Assembly: GCA_019748095.1 (NCBI GenBank)
Contig: JAIEQA010000014.1
Location: 1-58,226, forward strand
Length of the DNA stretch: 58,226 nt
Direction: 5' to 3'
DNA from: Caulobacteraceae bacterium
GTDB lineage: Bacteria > Pseudomonadota > Alphaproteobacteria > Caulobacterales > Caulobacteraceae
Shown here: piece after piece, positions 50,805-58,226 of the stretch
How the letters are laid out: the number at the start of each line of letters is the position of its first letter
How positions within the stretch are numbered: position 1 is the stretch's first letter
Translations under genes and position numbers: made by a program
Notes under the pieces: model-generated
Told to the model about the DNA's origin: nothing
The model's input: the letters and a program-made list of their open reading frames with translations, nothing else
The model's database searches: none

Positions 50805-52091
50805 GTGACCGCTCATTTCATTCATGACGCCTATTTCTCGCGCGGTCTGGCCCAGACCGACCCGGAGGTGTTCGCCGCCGTCGAGGGCGAGTTGCATCGC
50901 CAGCAGGAGCAGATCGAGCTGATCGCCTCGGAAAACATCGTCTCGAAGGCGGTGCTGGAGGCCCAGGGGTCGGTCCTGACCAACAAATACGCCGAGGGCT
51001 ATCCGGGGCGTCGCTACTACGGCGGCTGCGAGTATGTGGATGTGACCGAGGATCTGGCGCGCGAGCGGGCCAAACAGCTGTTCGGCGCCGCCTTCGCCAA
51101 CGTCCAGCCTCACTCCGGGGCCCAGGCCAACCAGGCGGTCTTCCTGGCCCTGCTGCAGCCCGGTGATACCTTCCTGGGTATGGATCTGGCGGCCGGCGGT
51201 CACCTGACCCACGGTTCGCCCGCCAACCAGTCGGGCAAATGGTTCCGGCCCGTGACCTATGCTGTCACGCCCGACACCCATCTGATCGACTATGACCACG
51301 TCGCCGAGATGGCGCAGAAGGAAAAGCCCAAGCTGATCGTGGCCGGGGCCAGTGCCTATAGCCGCCACATCGACTTCGCCCGCTTCCGCGAGATCGCCGA
51401 CAGCGTGGGCGCGTATCTGATGGTCGACATGGCCCACTATGCCGGTCTGGTGGCCGGGGGCGTCTATCCGAACCCGGTGCCGCACGCCCATGTGGTGACC
51501 ACGACGACGCACAAGACCCTTCGGGGCCCTCGCGGCGGCCTGATCCTGTCCAACGACGCGGATCTGGGCAAGAAGTTCAACTCGGCCGTCTTCCCGGGCC
51601 TGCAAGGCGGACCGCTGGAGCATGTCATCGCGGCCAAGGCCGTGGCCTTCGGCGAGGCCCTGAAGCCCGAGTTTCAGGCCTATGCCAAACAGGTCGTGCT
51701 GAACGCCCAGGCCCTGGCCGCCGTTCTGGTCGAGCGCGGTCTGGCGATCGTGTCGGGCGGCACCGACAGCCACCTGATGCTGGTCGACCTGCGGCCCAAG
51801 GGCGTGACCGGCAAGGCGACCGAGCTGCAGCTCGAGCATGCCCTGATGACCTGCAACAAGAACGGCGTGCCCTTCGATACGGCCCCCTTCACGGTGACCT
51901 CGGGCGTCCGGCTGGGCACCCCGGCGGGTACCACGCGCGGCTTCGGCGTCACCGAGTTCCAGCAGGTCGGTCACTGGATCGCCGATGTGGTCTCCAGCAT
52001 GAACGGCGGCGATGAGGCAGATCCGGCCGTGATTGCCGAAGTCGCGGGCAAGGTTCGGGCACTGACGGCGCGCTTCCCGATCTACGGCTAG
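50805..52091 (+). CDS. glyA: Serine hydroxymethyltransferase
   Basis: PLP enzyme converting serine and tetrahydrofolate to glycine and methylene-THF. 428 residues: [79 protein letters not shown] (PLP Lys), [15 protein letters not shown], and [19 protein letters not shown] start at 50805. Followed after 9 nt by nrdR. Glycine feeds hemA and methylene-THF feeds thyA. Confidence 0.97.
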   Translation: MTAHFIHDAYFSRGLAQTDPEVFAAVEGELHRQQEQIELIASENIVSKAVLEAQGSVLTNKYAEGYPGRRYYGGCEYVDVTEDLARERAKQLFGAAFANVQPHSGAQANQAVFLALLQPGDTFLGMDLAAGGHLTHGSPANQSGKWFRPVTYAVTPDTHLIDYDHVAEMAQKEKPKLIVAGASAYSRHIDFARFREIADSVGAYLMVDMAHYAGLVAGGVYPNPVPHAHVVTTTTHKTLRGPRGGLILSNDADLGKKFNSAVFPGLQGGPLEHVIAAKAVAFGEALKPEFQAYAKQVVLNAQALAAVLVERGLAIVSGGTDSHLMLVDLRPKGVTGKATELQLEHALMTCNKNGVPFDTAPFTVTSGVRLGTPAGTTRGFGVTEFQQVGHWIADVVSSMNGGDEADPAVIAEVAGKVRALTARFPIYG

Positions 52092-52100
52092 GGCCGACGG

Positions 52101-52577
52101 ATGAAGTGCCCCTTCTGCGGTCATCTGGACAGTCAGGTGAAGGACAGCCGCCCGTCGGATGACGGTGCGGCCATCCGTCGTCGGCGGTCCTGTCCCAACT
52201 GCGGGGGGCGGTTCACCACCTTCGAACGGGTGCAGCTGCGCGAACTGGTGATCCTGAAGCGCAACGGCCGGCGCACGCCATTCGATCGAGACAAGCTGGA
52301 CCGGTCCCTGGCCATCGCCCTGCGCAAACGCCCTATCCAGCCCGAACAGGTCGAACAGATGGTGTCGCGGATCGTGCGCCAGCTGGAGAGTCTGGGCGAG
52401 ACCGAGATCCCCTCCAGCGTCGTCGGCGATTTCATCATGAAGGCGCTGAAGGCGGTCGATGAGGTGGCCTATGTCCGCTATGCCTCGGTCTACAAGGATT
52501 TCCGGGCCACCGGCGATTTCGCCCGGTTCCTCGGCGAGGAGGGTCTGGACGACGATCCGGGATCGTCGAGGACCTGA
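52101..52577 (+). CDS. nrdR: Transcriptional repressor NrdR
   Basis: 158-residue regulator of ribonucleotide reductase genes. The zinc ribbon [19 protein letters not shown] with [18 protein letters not shown] precedes the ATP-cone domain ([59 protein letters not shown]). Directly between glyA and ribD, a classical arrangement. Its TGA overlaps the ribD ATG (TGATG). Confidence 0.98.
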   Translation: MKCPFCGHLDSQVKDSRPSDDGAAIRRRRSCPNCGGRFTTFERVQLRELVILKRNGRRTPFDRDKLDRSLAIALRKRPIQPEQVEQMVSRIVRQLESLGETEIPSSVVGDFIMKALKAVDEVAYVRYASVYKDFRATGDFARFLGEEGLDDDPGSSRT

Positions 52578-53209
52578 TGAGGCCACGCATCACCTGGAAG
52601 GTCGCCACGTCGCTGGACGGGCGCATCGGCACATCGACGGGCGAAAGCCAGTGGATCACGGGCCCGCAGGCGCGCGAGCAGGGCCACCGGCTGCGGGCCG
52701 TTCATGACGCGGTTCTGGTCGGGGTCGAGACCGTGCTGGCCGACGATCCCCGGCTGACGGTGCGGCTGCCGGAGGGCGAGACCGGGGCCGATCCGCTGCG
52801 CGTGGTGCTGGACAGCCGGTTGAGAACGCCACCTTTCGCGCGGCTGGCCACGGCGGGCACCCTGATCCTGACCACGCGTGAGCCCGTCCCGGTCGGCGGG
52901 GCCGAGATTGTGCGCGTGGCGGGTGACGCCAGCGGTCGGCCGGCGGTCGGGGCGGTGCTGGAAACCCTTGCGGCCCGCGGTGTCCGCAGTCTGATGATCG
53001 AGGGCGGGGGGCGGGTCGCGGCCTGTTTCATCACGGCTGGTCTGGTCGATGCCATCGAATGGTTTCGCGCCCCCATCCTGCTGGGCGGCGACGGCCGTCC
53101 CGGGGTCGCGGGCCTGGCCCTGGCGCGGCTGGCGCATGCGCCGCGGTACCGACGTCTTGCGGTGGAGCCCGTGGGTGACGACCTGTGGGAACGTTACGAG
53201 AAGGCTTGA
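52577..53209 (+). CDS. RibD-type reductase domain protein (no deaminase domain)
   Basis: 210 residues, entirely the RibD C-terminal (DHFR-like) domain: RITWKVATSLDGRIGTSTGE, SQWITGPQAREQGHRLRA, DAVLVGVETVLADDPRLTVR, and RSLMIEGGGRVAACFITAGLVD. It would reduce the ribosylamino-pyrimidine to the ribitylamino form with NADPH. Bifunctional RibD normally also has an N-terminal zinc deaminase of about 145 residues; there is no room for it because nrdR overlaps the start. The deaminase must be encoded elsewhere. Confidence 0.85.
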   Translation: MRPRITWKVATSLDGRIGTSTGESQWITGPQAREQGHRLRAVHDAVLVGVETVLADDPRLTVRLPEGETGADPLRVVLDSRLRTPPFARLATAGTLILTTREPVPVGGAEIVRVAGDASGRPAVGAVLETLAARGVRSLMIEGGGRVAACFITAGLVDAIEWFRAPILLGGDGRPGVAGLALARLAHAPRYRRLAVEPVGDDLWERYEKA

Positions 53210-53212
53210 ACC

Positions 53213-53803
53213 GTGTTCACAGGAATCATCACCGATATCGGCCGGGTTCGCTCGGTCGCCCAGACCGCGCGCGACCGGCGCTATGAGGTCGAGACCGTAT
53301 GGGACGTTTCCGGTATCGATCTGGGGGCCTCCATCAGCCACGCGGGCTGTTGTCTGACGGTCGTGGAAAAGGGTGATGGCTGGTTCGCCGTCGAGGTCTC
53401 GGGCGAGACCTTGGACAAGACCACGCTGGGCGGCTGGGCCGCCGGGACCCCGGTCAATCTGGAACGGGCGACGAAGGTCGGCGACGAACTGGGCGGCCAC
53501 ATCGTTTCGGGCCATGTCGATGGTCTGGGGACGGTCATCGCCATCACGCCGGAGGGCGGATCGCACCGGATAACGATCGAGGCCCCGGCACCCCTGCACC
53601 GCTTCATCGCCGCCAAGGGGTCGATCACCGTCGACGGCGTGTCCCTGACGGTGAACAGCGTCGAGGGGCAGCGGTTCGGCCTCAACATCATCCCTCACAC
53701 CTGGGACGCAACGACGCTGGGCCGGCTTCAGGTCGGCGATGCCGTCAATCTGGAGATCGACATGCTGGCGCGATACCTCGCGCGGTGGCAGGAGACCGCA
53801 TGA
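53213..53803 (+). CDS. ribE: Riboflavin synthase, alpha chain
   Basis: Dismutates two lumazines to riboflavin. 196 residues with two lumazine-binding repeats: N-terminal MFTGIITDIGRVRSV (GTG start), GASISHAGCCLTVVEK, VNLERATKVGDELGGHIVSGHVDG, and the second half IAAKGSITVDGVSLTVNSV, FGLNIIPHTWDATTLG, VNLEIDMLARYLAR. The stop overlaps the ribB ATG (ATGA at 53800-53803). Confidence 0.97.
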   Translation: MFTGIITDIGRVRSVAQTARDRRYEVETVWDVSGIDLGASISHAGCCLTVVEKGDGWFAVEVSGETLDKTTLGGWAAGTPVNLERATKVGDELGGHIVSGHVDGLGTVIAITPEGGSHRITIEAPAPLHRFIAAKGSITVDGVSLTVNSVEGQRFGLNIIPHTWDATTLGRLQVGDAVNLEIDMLARYLARWQETA

Positions 53804-54954
53804 TGCGCAGTTCCTCTCAAGCCCATGGGGCCGCCAGCAGTTCAGACAGCCCGATCAGCCCGATCGAGGACATCCTCGAGGATGCCCGCAACGGCCGGCC
53901 GTACATCCTCGTCGATGCAGAGGACCGGGAGAACGAGGGGGATGTGATAATTCCCGCCCAGTTCGCCACACCGGACCAGATCAATTTCATGGCCCGCCAT
54001 GCGCGCGGCCTGATCTGCCTGGCCATCACGGCCGAGCGGGCCCGCCAGCTGCGCCTGCCGCCGATGGCCGCCGACAACCGCGAGAGCATGAGCACGGCCT
54101 TCACCGTCTCGATCGAGGCGGCCGATGGCGTGACGACGGGCATCAGCGCCGCCGACCGGGCCCGCACCGTGCAGGTCGCTTCGGACCCGAGCCGGACGGC
54201 CGACGACATCGTCTCGCCCGGCCACGTCTTCCCACTGGTGGCCCGCGACGGCGGGGTGCTGGTCCGCACCGGCCACACCGAGGCTGCGGTGGACATCAGC
54301 CGCATGGCCGGCCTGACCCCGGCGGGCGTGATCTGCGAGATCATGAACGACGACGGCACCATGGCGCGGCTGCCGGATCTGGTGGCCTTCGCCCAGATGC
54401 ATGGGCTGAAAATCGGCACGATCGCCGACCTGATCGCCTATCGCCGCCGCACCGAGCGGTTTGTCGAGCGGGTCATGGACACGCCGTTCGAGAGCGTTCA
54501 CGGTGGGCCCTTCCGCCTGATGCTGTACCGAAACACCATCGAGGGGCAGGAGCATGTGGCCCTGGTTCACGGCAAGATCGAGCCGGGCAAGCCCACCCTG
54601 GTGCGGATGCATCAGGTCGACTTTGCCGCCGACCTGCTGGGCCACGTCGAGGATCGCCAGAGCTATATTCCCCGGGCGCTGAAGGCGATTACGGACCACG
54701 ACGGCCCGGGCGTGGTGGTGTTTCTTCGGGACCCAACCTTGCAGGGGCTGGCCGAGCGGCTGGCGGGCACCAACAAGCCGGCAGCGGTCGACCGCTCGCT
54801 GCGGAACTATGGGGTCGGGGCCCAGATTTTGCTGGATCTCGGCGTGCGCGACATGATCGCCATGAGCTCCACGCGACCCGAACCCGCCGCGATCGAGGGC
54901 TATGGCCTGCGCATCGTCGGCTGGCGTGACATGGACGGAGAAGACCAATCCTGA
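53800..54954 (+). CDS. ribB: 3,4-dihydroxy-2-butanone-4-phosphate synthase with degenerate GTP-cyclohydrolase-II-like domain
   Basis: 384 residues. The RibB domain (about 20-225) is intact: [73 protein letters not shown], and [18 protein letters not shown]. The C-terminal ~160 residues follow the RibA fold ([35 protein letters not shown]) but lack the three zinc cysteines of active GTP cyclohydrolase II, so only DHBP synthase activity is expected. The stop overlaps the ribH CTG start (CTGA). Confidence 0.92.
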   Translation: MMRSSSQAHGAASSSDSPISPIEDILEDARNGRPYILVDAEDRENEGDVIIPAQFATPDQINFMARHARGLICLAITAERARQLRLPPMAADNRESMSTAFTVSIEAADGVTTGISAADRARTVQVASDPSRTADDIVSPGHVFPLVARDGGVLVRTGHTEAAVDISRMAGLTPAGVICEIMNDDGTMARLPDLVAFAQMHGLKIGTIADLIAYRRRTERFVERVMDTPFESVHGGPFRLMLYRNTIEGQEHVALVHGKIEPGKPTLVRMHQVDFAADLLGHVEDRQSYIPRALKAITDHDGPGVVVFLRDPTLQGLAERLAGTNKPAAVDRSLRNYGVGAQILLDLGVRDMIAMSSTRPEPAAIEGYGLRIVGWRDMDGEDQS

Positions 54955-55412
54955 GCGATCCCCCCCGCGTCCTCATCGTCGAGGCGCGCTTTTATGACGA
55001 ACTGGCCGACGCCCTTCTCGAAGGTGCGAACGACGCCCTGCAGGCGCAGGGTGTAGCCTTCGACGTGGTCACCGTGCCGGGTGCCCTCGAGATCCCGCCC
55101 ACCATCGCCCTGGCCGAAGAGGCGGGGCGCTATCCCACTGCACCGCGCTATGATGGCTATGTCGCCCTGGGCTGCGTGATCCGGGGCGAGACCTATCATT
55201 TCGAGATCGTCTCGGACCAGTCGGCGGCCGGCATCATGGCCCTGGGCACCCGGGGCGTGATCATCGGCAACGGCGTCCTGACGGTCGAGGACGAGGATCA
55301 GGCCTGGGCGCGCGCGCGTCGCAGCGAGGGCGACAAGGGCGGCGGGGCGGCCCGCGCCTGCATGGACCTGATTGCGTTGAAGAAGCGGTTGCGCGTAGGG
55401 CTCGGCGGATGA
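54951..55412 (+). CDS. ribH: 6,7-dimethyl-8-ribityllumazine synthase, apparently starting at CTG
   Basis: 153 residues: [85 protein letters not shown]. Homology reaches back to within three codons of CTG 54951. Upstream the frame meets TGA at 54927-54929 with no ATG, GTG or TTG between, so CTG is the only credible initiator. GGAG lies about 10 nt upstream and the CTGA overlaps the ribB stop. The first conventional start, GTG/ATG near 55056-55065, would delete the N-terminal strand. nusB overlaps its end (ATGA). Confidence 0.9.
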   Translation: MSDPPRVLIVEARFYDELADALLEGANDALQAQGVAFDVVTVPGALEIPPTIALAEEAGRYPTAPRYDGYVALGCVIRGETYHFEIVSDQSAAGIMALGTRGVIIGNGVLTVEDEDQAWARARRSEGDKGGGAARACMDLIALKKRLRVGLGG

Positions 55413-55939
55413 CCGAACCCAACAGCATCCAGGCCGTTCTCGCCCAGTTGGCCGAGAATGAACGCGCCCAGGCCGAACCGCATCTGACCAGCCGCCAGCG
55501 CCGGGCCCGGACCGTCGCCCGGCTCGCGGCCGTCCAGGCCCTGTACCAGATGGAACTGGCCGGGGAGGGGGTCGAGACCGTCATCACCGAGTTCTCGAAC
55601 CACCGTTTCGATGCTGACATCGAGGGCGAACCCCTGGCCGAGGCGGACGAGGCCTGGTTCGCCGACATCGTGCGCGGCGTGATCGACAGCCAGAAGACCA
55701 TCGACGCCGCGGTCAAGGCGCGGTTGGCCTCGAACTGGCGATTGGAGCGGCTGGACGCCACCCTGCGCGCCCTGCTCCGTTGCGGGGCCTGGGAATTGAC
55801 CGACAAGGCCGAGGTCCCGAAGGAGATCGTGATCGACGAATACGTCGAACTGGCCAAGGCCTTCTTCGATGAGGCCGAGGCCAAGTTCGTCAATGCGGCG
55901 CTGGACGGCGTCGCCCGCGACGTGCGCCCGAAGGCCTGA
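55409..55939 (+). CDS. nusB: Transcription antitermination factor NusB
   Basis: 176-residue helical RNA-binding protein that acts with NusE in rRNA antitermination: [80 protein letters not shown], and [13 protein letters not shown]. It has about 30 extra N-terminal residues before the core, common in Caulobacterales. ATGA overlap with ribH at the start and a 3-nt gap to thiL. Confidence 0.96.
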   Translation: MTEPNSIQAVLAQLAENERAQAEPHLTSRQRRARTVARLAAVQALYQMELAGEGVETVITEFSNHRFDADIEGEPLAEADEAWFADIVRGVIDSQKTIDAAVKARLASNWRLERLDATLRALLRCGAWELTDKAEVPKEIVIDEYVELAKAFFDEAEAKFVNAALDGVARDVRPKA

Positions 55940-55942
55940 GCC

Positions 55943-56935
55943 ATGGCCGCCGTCGAGGTCGCCGGCGAGTTCGAGACCATCCGGACGCTGCTGAGGCCGC
56001 TGGCCCATCCTGATCACGCACTGGGTCTGATGGATGATGTCGCCGTCCTGCCGTCGCGGCCGGGGTACGATCTGATCCTGACCAAGGACGCTGTTGTCGA
56101 GGGCGTCCATTTTCTGGCCGACGATCCGCTGGATACCGTGGCGCAGAAGCTGTTGCGGGTGAACCTGTCGGATCTGGCGGCCAAGGGGGCCGAGCCGTTC
56201 GGCTATCTTCTGGCCTGTCACTGGTCGGCCCGCTGCGGTTGGAGCGAGCGAGAGAGTTTCGTCGCCGGTCTGGCGCGGGATCAGGAGACCTTCGGGATCC
56301 ATCTGCTGGGCGGCGACACGGTCCGCACCCCGGGTCCGGCGTCCTTTTCCGCGACGATGCTGGGCTGGGTGCCGAAGGGCGAGACCACCCTGCGCCGCGG
56401 AGCCCGACCGGGGGATGCCGTCTATGTCACCGGCACGATCGGCGACGGTCGGCTGGGCCTGCAGGCGGCCCAGGGGCATCTGTCGCTGGAGCCCGAACGG
56501 GTAGAGGCCCTGGCGGAGCAGTATCGACGGCCGGCGCCGCGGCTGGCCTTCGGTCAGGCCGTCCGTGGGATAGCCACCGCCGGGGTCGACATCTCGGACG
56601 GATTGATCGCGGATCTGGGCCATGTCGCGGCAGCCAGCGGCGTCGGGATCGCCCTGCAGCTGGAATCAACGCCGCTGTCGGCCGCCGCCCACGCCTGGTT
56701 TGACCGGCGGACTGACCCTCTGGCCGCGCTGAAGGATCTGGCCACCGGGGGCGATGACTATGAGGTCGCGATCACGCTCAATCCGCTGGAGGAGGCAGCG
56801 GTGAAGCGCGAGGCCGAACGCCTGCACCTGCGGCTGACCCGCATCGGTCAGGTCACGGCGGGCTCCGGCGTGTCGGTGACGTACCTTGGACAGCCCGTTG
56901 CGGTCGGCCGGGCAGGCTGGACCCACGATCGCTGA
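55943..56935 (+). CDS. thiL: Thiamine-monophosphate kinase
   Basis: Phosphorylates TMP to thiamine diphosphate. 330 residues: DDVAVLPSRPGYDLILTKDA, FLADDPLDTVAQKLLRVNLS, DLAAKGAEPFGYLLA, GGDTVRTPG, TGTIGDGRLGLQAA, TAGVDISDGLIADLGHVA, and TGGDDYEVAITLNP. Ends the nrdR-rib-nusB-thiL run. Confidence 0.97.
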   Translation: MAAVEVAGEFETIRTLLRPLAHPDHALGLMDDVAVLPSRPGYDLILTKDAVVEGVHFLADDPLDTVAQKLLRVNLSDLAAKGAEPFGYLLACHWSARCGWSERESFVAGLARDQETFGIHLLGGDTVRTPGPASFSATMLGWVPKGETTLRRGARPGDAVYVTGTIGDGRLGLQAAQGHLSLEPERVEALAEQYRRPAPRLAFGQAVRGIATAGVDISDGLIADLGHVAAASGVGIALQLESTPLSAAAHAWFDRRTDPLAALKDLATGGDDYEVAITLNPLEEAAVKREAERLHLRLTRIGQVTAGSGVSVTYLGQPVAVGRAGWTHDR

Positions 56936-56989
56936 ACCCGGGCGGGCGACAGAAACGGAATATCAACCGCTTCGCGTCATTGTTCCCCC

Positions 56990-57424
56990 ATGCGCCGCAG
57001 AGATCTCTTCACCGTCGGAACCCTGGCCCTTGCGGGCGCGGCTGCAACTGCGTCCTCCGCGAGTGCAGGCGAGCCGGCCGCGCCCAAGCCCGTCCTTCCG
57101 CTGGACATTGCCGGGATCGGCCTGCCGATCATTTCCGAAGGACGGATCCGGAACTATGTGTTCGTGACGGTGCGTCTGACCCTGGGTGAAGGCCATACCC
57201 CCGACAGCCTCAAATCCAAGGTGCCCTATTTCCGGGATGCACTGGTCCGGGCCGCCTATCGCACGCCCTTCGTCGTGGCCAATGACTGGACCCGAATCAA
57301 CGATGCGGCGGTCAATGCCATGCTGATGGCGGCCGCGCCCACCCTGGCCGGGCCCGGGGCTGTGACCCGCGTCGAGGTCGCGCTGCAGTCGCCCCGCCGC
57401 CGGACCAGCATCCGCTCGACCTGA
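56990..57424 (+). CDS. Hypothetical protein with Tat-like signal
   Basis: 144 residues. The N-terminus MRRRDLFTVGTLALAGAAAT has an RRDLF twin-arginine motif and cleaves near SASAGEP. The mature part reads LPLDIAGIGLPIISEGRIRN, YVFVTVRLTLGEGHTPDSLK, and a helical end. It has a distant FliL/flagellar-accessory-like beta pattern, but I cannot assign a family. A CCCGCC-GCAT-GGCGGG hairpin follows at 57434-57449. The 185-nt gap to hppA otherwise shows no gene. Confidence 0.7.
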   Translation: MRRRDLFTVGTLALAGAAATASSASAGEPAAPKPVLPLDIAGIGLPIISEGRIRNYVFVTVRLTLGEGHTPDSLKSKVPYFRDALVRAAYRTPFVVANDWTRINDAAVNAMLMAAAPTLAGPGAVTRVEVALQSPRRRTSIRST

Positions 57425-57609
57425 TCGGCTGCGCCCGCCGCATGGCGGGTTGCGTCCTTCCGACGCATTTGGCACGGTTCCGCCGTAATTCCCGAACGGA
57501 CGCGCCCATGCGTCCAGACTGCGCACGGGGGGACCGCAAGGCGGACAGAGGCGAAAAACGCCCGCCGCTGCCCACGGGTCCGCGCGCCTAACGGTATGGA
57601 AACGCCAAG

Positions 57610-58226
57610 ATGACGATTGTTCTGTGGCTCGTTATAGCCGCCGGCGCGCTGGGGGTCCTGTACGGGCTTGTCCAGACCGCCAGTCTGATGAAAGCCGAAA
57701 CCGGCAATGACAAGATGCGCGAGATCGCTGCCGCGATCCAGGAAGGGGCCTCCGCCTATCTGAAGCGCCAGTACACCACCATCGCCATGGTCGGGGTGGT
57801 CATCCTTATCGCCGCCTGGCTGCTGATCGGCCCCTATGCCGCCGCCGGATTCGTGATCGGGGCAGTACTGTCAGGGCTCGCCGGATTTGCCGGCATGCTC
57901 ATCTCCGTGCGGGCCAATGTGCGGACCGCCCATGCAGCGTCGCAGAGCCTTTCGAAGGGGCTGGACCTCGCCTTCCGTTCCGGGGCCATTACCGGCATGT
58001 TCGTGGCGGGCGGGGCCCTGATGGGCGTCGCCGGCTACTATGCCGTCCTGACCGCAGGTCTGGGGCTGGAGTCCACGGGCCGTGAGGTCATTGACGGACT
58101 GGTGGCGCTGGGCTTCGGGGCCTCGCTGATCTCCATCTTCGCCCGTCTGGGCGGCGGCATCTTCACCAAGGGCGCCGATGTCGGCGGCGACATGGTGGGC
58201 AAGGTCGAGGCCGGCATCCCCGAGGA
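57610..58226 (+). CDS. hppA: Membrane-bound proton-translocating pyrophosphatase, N-terminal part (3' end outside window)
   Basis: The frame is open from ATG 57610 to the window end (about 205 codons of roughly 700). It starts with a TM helix ([20 protein letters not shown]), then [60 protein letters not shown] and the PPi-binding signature [20 protein letters not shown]. It couples pyrophosphate hydrolysis to ion pumping at the inner membrane. The K+-dependence residue lies beyond the window. Confidence 0.96.
   Translation, partial: MTIVLWLVIAAGALGVLYGLVQTASLMKAETGNDKMREIAAAIQEGASAYLKRQYTTIAMVGVVILIAAWLLIGPYAAAGFVIGAVLSGLAGFAGMLISVRANVRTAHAASQSLSKGLDLAFRSGAITGMFVAGGALMGVAGYYAVLTAGLGLESTGREVIDGLVALGFGASLISIFARLGGGIFTKGADVGGDMVGKVEAGIPE

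Noticed and set aside
50715..52586. A 623-codon minus-strand frame opposite glyA and nrdR
   Set aside because: Antisense shadow of two clearly recognised genes.

Overview
The window is high-GC alphaproteobacterial chromosome, most likely Caulobacterales and close to Brevundimonas. I infer this from alpha-type gene blocks read directly from the sequence: nrdR-ribD-ribE-ribB-ribH-nusB-thiL followed by hppA, tatABC next to rnhA, glnB-glnA, a hemA of the 5-aminolevulinate synthase (C4) type, and a hemB with an aspartate-type metal site. No rRNA, CRISPR, integrase, transposase or replication origin was seen. Almost everything is core metabolism packed head to tail with ATGA/GTGA overlaps. Accessory material is concentrated at 6.6-9.9 kb, with repeats elsewhere.

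Layout. 0-3.3 kb: methyltransferase end, two genes each broken by one homopolymer-associated frameshift (407-926 and 2353-3272), and a chromate transporter. 3.4-6.6 kb: miaA, mrp, an Old-Yellow-Enzyme. 6.6-10.8 kb: a fatty-acid-hydroxylase gene bracketed by two different heptanucleotide-repeat elements. One is an empty inverted array; the other encloses a four-helix-bundle (S23/IVS-type) gene. Then, on the minus strand, a compact operon thyA - TIR-domain protein - MazG-like - folA - ybjQ. 10.9-13.4 kb: an HTH protein, DUF924, a divergent KARI, tRNA-Pro(CGG), tRNA-Gln(TTG). 13.4-25.8 kb: GNAT, oligopeptidase B, trypsin-like protease, acyl-CoA dehydrogenase, cytochrome b561, YceI, TsaC/Sua5, patatin, 3-hydroxybutyrate dehydrogenase, YaaA, FAD-linked dehydrogenase, NUDIX. 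25.8-34.5 kb: SPFH-NfeD pair, rnhA, tatABC, S9 peptidase, CPBP protease, membrane AraC regulator. 34.6-39.7 kb: glnA-glnB, NAD(P)HX dehydratase, flavin reductase, an HIBADH-family protein, a small membrane protein. 39.8-42.5 kb: alpha/beta hydrolase, cyclophilin, hemB. 42.8-48.7 kb: a valine/branched-chain acyl-CoA catabolic cluster containing a flavin-dependent (tryptophan-type) halogenase. 48.9-58.2 kb: hemA behind an FNR/FixK box, glyA-nrdR-rib-nusB-thiL, and the start of hppA.

How genes work together. thyA, folA and a MazG-like pyrophosphohydrolase form a thymidylate/folate unit into which a TIR NADase-like immune effector has been inserted with tight translational coupling. acdH, an enoyl-CoA hydratase/HIBYL-CoA hydrolase homologue and mmsB handle isobutyryl-CoA from valine. 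hemA and hemB supply 5-aminolevulinate and porphobilinogen. glyA supplies glycine and one-carbon units next to hemA, which consumes glycine. The rib operon makes riboflavin, but here it has a reductase-only RibD and a RibB whose GTP-cyclohydrolase-II-like half lacks the zinc cysteines, so a deaminase and a RibA must be elsewhere. The strongest candidate for something under-described is the heptamer-bounded four-helix-bundle element at 7426-7892. Second is the TIR gene inside the thymidylate-folate operon.
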